The notes under the pieces were generated by a model that ran no database searches, had not been told where the DNA came from, and saw nothing but the letters and a program-made list of their open reading frames with translations. This document shows, one piece after another, positions 60,758-64,000 of a DNA stretch of 64,000 nucleotides. The translations under genes were made by a program, and so were the position numbers. The DNA is from Corynebacterium sp. MSK041 (lineage in GTDB: Bacteria > Actinomycetota > Actinomycetes > Mycobacteriales > Mycobacteriaceae): contig NZ_JASPJK010000002.1 of assembly GCF_030232265.1 (NCBI RefSeq), positions 1-64,000 of the forward strand. Direction: 5' to 3'. Position 1 is the stretch's first letter. The number at the start of each line of letters is the position of its first letter.

Positions 60758-62318
60758 GAATCTCCTTGAAGGCGTCACCGAGGTCACCGTTAATCGCATC
60801 AAACACAGCGCCACCGGTCATATCCGCCAGTTCCTTCATTTCTTCAACGTTTGCTTCACCGTACAGGATGACAAACACTGGGACCTTACCCTTGTTCGCG
60901 GTGACCTTGGCATAGTCATTCTTGAAGTCCGCCATTCCACGACCCGCCGTGACCTCACCATCCGTGAGTAGCACGATCGTTGCGATGCCTGCATCTGGGT
61001 CAGCCTTCTCAGTGACGCTTAGAAGCGTGTCGTAGATATTTGTTCCGCCATCGGCGACAAGACCGTTGATGTAGTCAAGGAACTGCTGCTGCACGGCAGG
61101 ATCAGTGGTGCTGTAGGTGCCGGTGAGAGGTTCCCACGGTTCGGAGGAGAACTTCTGGAAGGTCACGGTCTCCCCATCGCGCAGGGACACGTTGCCGATC
61201 GTGGTTGCTGCAGTGCCATCCACCAGCGACGTCATGATCTCCTTGAGTGAATCAAGCCGTTCCCCTTCCATCGAACCCGAGGTGTCCAGCACAAAGGTCG
61301 TGTTGCCGCGTGTGCGGTATTCATTGTTGTAGCGCTCAACGAGATTCTGAACTGTGCCGTAGTTACCTGGGAACGGCAGCTCAATGACCGTCTGGGTCTG
61401 CAGCGCTGCTGGCATGTTTTCTACATCACTGACCGGGCGACGGAAGGAATCGGCGATCAGCTGCTGGTGCTCAAGCAACCAGTCTGCCAGAGCCTTGACC
61501 TGCCCTGAAGCCTCCTGATTCGCAGGATTAGCCAAGGTGGACAAAGGGTAATCCGCGGAGACAACCCCGTCCGCCGGAACGATCACCTCAATATCCGCAC
61601 CCTCAGCTCGCATCTGGTGCAGCGTGGACTCGTAATTGATAATTGCATCCGCCTCATGTGGATTCTGCAGGAAAGAATCAGCCAACCAACCAGAAGAGCC
61701 GGAGACCATCGACTGCGCTTGGAAGAGTTCGTGGAGGCTTGGGCCGACTGTCTCAACATCCTGATCAGTCAATGCCGAACCAGTATCAGCCATGGCAGTA
61801 GCCACGGAAACGAGTGCAGAGAAACCTGAATTCGATGCGGACGGGTCCGTCATGCCGAAGGTGAACTTACCTTCACGGCCCGCGGCGGCGAATTCACTCC
61901 ACGTTGGCTGCTTCTTATCCCAGCCAAGCTCGCGTGCCTTTGCTGTTTGCACACCGAAGGCAACGGGACTCGTAGCAATCTTGGTCTCATCTGCAAGTGC
62001 ACCCCGTGCACCAATGAGGTCAACGTAGCGGTTGGTAGCCATCCACGTGGCATCGACGGAGCCATCAAAGACCCCATTTTTCAGGTCTTGAGAGTTCTGC
62101 AGGGTACCCTGGTGGAACTGCATATTGATGGGAAAACCAAGATCCGCGGACGCCTGCTGAACCACGGGTTCAAGGTCTTCCAACTCGGTTGCGGCGATGA
62201 TGTTCAACGCTGTATCGGAGTTAATCCCAAGCGAATTACTCGCCTTCTCCGTCAGCTCACAACCGCTCAGTGCCACGCCAGTCAGCAGGGCGACAAGCAG
62301 TGTGATTAGCTTCTTCAT
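60744..62318 (-). CDS. Lipoprotein: solute-binding-like domain fused to VWA domain
   Basis: A lipoprotein of 524 residues. The signal peptide and lipobox VALSGC are at residues 14-19. A periplasmic substrate-binding-like domain spans about 35-300 (LNIIAATELEDLEPVV, TFGMTDPSASNSGFSALV, the WLADSFLQNPHEADAIINYES strand). A von Willebrand A domain starts at about 330 with an intact MIDAS, TFVLDTSGSMEGERL, then ADGGTNIYDTL and IVLLTDGEVTAG. It is coupled to the XpaC-like gene (overlap) and to the next gene upstream (ATGA). No ABC permease or ATPase is nearby, so classical uptake is unlikely. Confidence 0.85.
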   Translation of the reverse strand: MKKLITLLVALLTGVALSGCELTEKASNSLGINSDTALNIIAATELEDLEPVVQQASADLGFPINMQFHQGTLQNSQDLKNGVFDGSVDATWMATNRYVDLIGARGALADETKIATSPVAFGVQTAKARELGWDKKQPTWSEFAAAGREGKFTFGMTDPSASNSGFSALVSVATAMADTGSALTDQDVETVGPSLHELFQAQSMVSGSSGWLADSFLQNPHEADAIINYESTLHQMRAEGADIEVIVPADGVVSADYPLSTLANPANQEASGQVKALADWLLEHQQLIADSFRRPVSDVENMPAALQTQTVIELPFPGNYGTVQNLVERYNNEYRTRGNTTFVLDTSGSMEGERLDSLKEIMTSLVDGTAATTIGNVSLRDGETVTFQKFSSEPWEPLTGTYSTTDPAVQQQFLDYINGLVADGGTNIYDTLLSVTEKADPDAGIATIVLLTDGEVTAGRGMADFKNDYAKVTANKGKVPVFVILYGEANVEEMKELADMTGGAVFDAINGDLGDAFKEIRGYQ

Positions 62319-63568
62319 TTCTCTTGTTCCTCCTGGTTGCGTGGCGGGACGCTGCCATAACGAGTGCCCGTTCCTTCAATGAGTGCTTCCAACCTGTCGT
62401 AGTTCGGTGGGTCCACCGAAGAGACATAACTCGATGGCGCTGGGAGGCCCTTCTCCTCGACGACTTCCGTCAGATAGTCATTACTCGCTGGGCGGAAACC
62501 GTGCTGCGCGGCAAGACGCTGTAGAGTCTCATCCGTGGACAAAAGGCGCCCCAGCTCCTTGCCCTCCGGGCTGATGCCTACAACGCCGTGGTTGGCCAAC
62601 ACTGTTGGATCCAGCTGAACCAGCACCATGTCGTCCTTGATGCGGGAGTTCGGCTTCATCTGCTCCCCAAGGAACTGCGCCTCATAGACCAGCACCATCG
62701 GCGTTGAACCCATGCCTTGGCTCAAGTAGTCATTGAAAGGGCCTGCGGAAGAAGACTGGGTGTAGCCCTGGCCGGTAAAGAACGGTGCCACCTGCTGTGT
62801 CAACCATGCAACATCGTTTGCTTTGTCTGGTTCACGTTCACCAAACTGCCACGCCAAGATGGATAGAAACATCGCAGCAGAATTAGATGTGCGGATGTCC
62901 GTCGTGGCAATTTGCACGTTCCGCGGTGAAGGGAATGTATCCCCAAGGTCACGCCACCGCTTCCCCTCTTGGGTCAAGTCGATGTACTTGTTCACATCGA
63001 GGACGTAGCTCTCCCCTTCTTTACGCACCACACCGGCGCCAACCAGCAGGTCCACGATCGGTTGGAATGTTGCCACTGCCATGGGGGAAAAGAATGGGTA
63101 ATCAGCGGAGTAGCCGGAGCCTTGATCGGTGACCTTCTGGGTGGCGGGACTCGAAGATGGGAAAACAAAGTCTTCCTCATCCAAGTCCACTTCAGTAGCA
63201 ATACGGCGTGAGCCAGCGGTGCTCACTGTGACGGTGTAGCCCAACTCACCGAGGCGTTCCACCACGGCTGGGTCTTCAAAGTACTCCCGCTTCTCCGACC
63301 CGACTACACCATGAATGGCCTTGGTTCCCTTGGCTGGTGCAGGCTTACCGTCACCATCCCCACCAAAACCAAAGGACGGCCCAGGAATTATGCCGCGGCC
63401 CATCAAAACAGCGACAACAGCAACGATGAGGAGTAGAACGCCAAGGCCGACGGAACAGCCCCGCCGCTTCTTTCCCGATGAGTTGCTGCTGGGTGTGCCT
63501 GCAGGCGGTGGCCCAAAATTAGGCGAAAAACTCATGCCGAACGAGGAGTTGGGGTCTTGCGTGGACAT
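62315..63568 (-). CDS. Membrane-anchored solute-binding-like protein
   Basis: About 417 residues from ATG 63568 (GTG 63574 also possible). A cytoplasmic Pro/Ser-rich N-terminus precedes one membrane helix (VGLGVLLLIVAVVAVLMGRG). The rest is an extracellular domain like solute-binding proteins, with TDIRTSNSAAMFLSILAWQFG near residue 205 and STPMVLVYEAQFLGEQ near 270. It overlaps the VWA lipoprotein gene as ATGA. The start lies in a palindrome (63567-63588) that covers a likely -10. Function unknown. Confidence 0.75.
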   Translation of the reverse strand: MSTQDPNSSFGMSFSPNFGPPPAGTPSSNSSGKKRRGCSVGLGVLLLIVAVVAVLMGRGIIPGPSFGFGGDGDGKPAPAKGTKAIHGVVGSEKREYFEDPAVVERLGELGYTVTVSTAGSRRIATEVDLDEEDFVFPSSSPATQKVTDQGSGYSADYPFFSPMAVATFQPIVDLLVGAGVVRKEGESYVLDVNKYIDLTQEGKRWRDLGDTFPSPRNVQIATTDIRTSNSAAMFLSILAWQFGEREPDKANDVAWLTQQVAPFFTGQGYTQSSSAGPFNDYLSQGMGSTPMVLVYEAQFLGEQMKPNSRIKDDMVLVQLDPTVLANHGVVGISPEGKELGRLLSTDETLQRLAAQHGFRPASNDYLTEVVEEKGLPAPSSYVSSVDPPNYDRLEALIEGTGTRYGSVPPRNQEEQEK

Positions 63569-63588
63569 GCGCACAGTTTAGTGCGCAT
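63567..63588 (-). promoter_or_regulatory. Palindromic leaderless promoter of the SBP/VWA operon
   Basis: Perfect 8-base arms (minus strand ATGCGCAC, GTGCGCAT) flank TAAACT (63580-63575), a TAnnnT -10. The ATG start (63568) begins within the 3' arm, six bases after the -10. The arrangement suits a repressor-controlled, nearly leaderless promoter. Confidence 0.45.
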
Positions 63589-63628
63589 ACCCTAACCTTG
63601 CAGGCCAAGCGAGGATACGCCAGGCAGT

Positions 63629-64000
<372 letters not shown>

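Overview
The window is a stretch of a Corynebacterium-type (Mycobacteriales) chromosome of moderately high GC. The evidence is gene content and order. There is a pupylation locus without a proteasome. Lnt and Ppm1 are encoded by separate adjacent genes, whereas mycobacteria fuse them. There is an odhI/garA-ftsR-nuclease-MerR cluster with secA2. There is also a long tyrS-to-der block in the order known from mycobacteria and corynebacteria. No rRNA operon, insertion sequence, prophage or CRISPR array was seen; one tRNA (Pro, GGG) is present.

Layout. 1-930: an unrecognised gene followed by two very short, overlapping candidate ORFs. 940-2974: a KtrB/KtrA-type K+ uptake pair. 2997-12176: one plus-strand run dop-pup-pafA-pafB-pafC-tatA-tatC-helY (pupylation, the PafBC DNA-damage regulator, Tat export, Ski2-like helicase). 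12206-18418: M24 peptidase, DprE2-like reductase, secreted lipase, FxsA, Lnt and Ppm1 (envelope lipid and lipoprotein work). 18511-24751: rbpA (minus), a zinc-finger protein, a YceI protein, a CFA-synthase-like methyltransferase (minus), ndh, corA and a thioesterase (minus). 24823-32507: gnd, a DEAD-box helicase, two CNNM/CorC-like membrane proteins, an unknown protein and a membrane-anchored VWA-like protein. 32580-37708 (minus): MerR regulator, bifunctional nuclease, ftsR, odhI and secA2. 37816-43057 is the accessory zone: tRNA-Pro, a YefM-YoeB toxin-antitoxin pair, an MFS transporter, a decayed Kef-type antiporter, and two related esterases around a methyltransferase. 43070-60107 (minus): der, cmk, rluB, scpB, scpA, a ParA-like ATPase, xerD, a Nudix hydrolase, mctB, steA, recN, nadK, tlyA, a small ORF, a HAD phosphatase, a TPR protein, tyrS and an UPF0434 protein. 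pyrG is absent from its usual slot between the Nudix gene and mctB. 60128-63568 (minus): a three-gene operon of unknown function with two solute-binding-like proteins (one fused to a VWA domain) and an XpaC-like membrane protein. 63629-64000: the C-terminal end of argH, running off the window.

The most notable items are the SBP/VWA/XpaC-like operon, the GGQ-type Pup locus with neither proteasome genes nor an adjacent ARC/Mpa ATPase, a sigma-H/R-type promoter in front of rbpA, clear operator geometry at the yefM-yoeB and MerR promoters, the missing pyrG, and several start codons buried in perfect inverted repeats. Starts were moved downstream of the longest ORF wherever a ribosome-binding site, a leaderless -10 or family alignment favoured it. 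All functions are inferred from reading the translated proteins; no database search was run.
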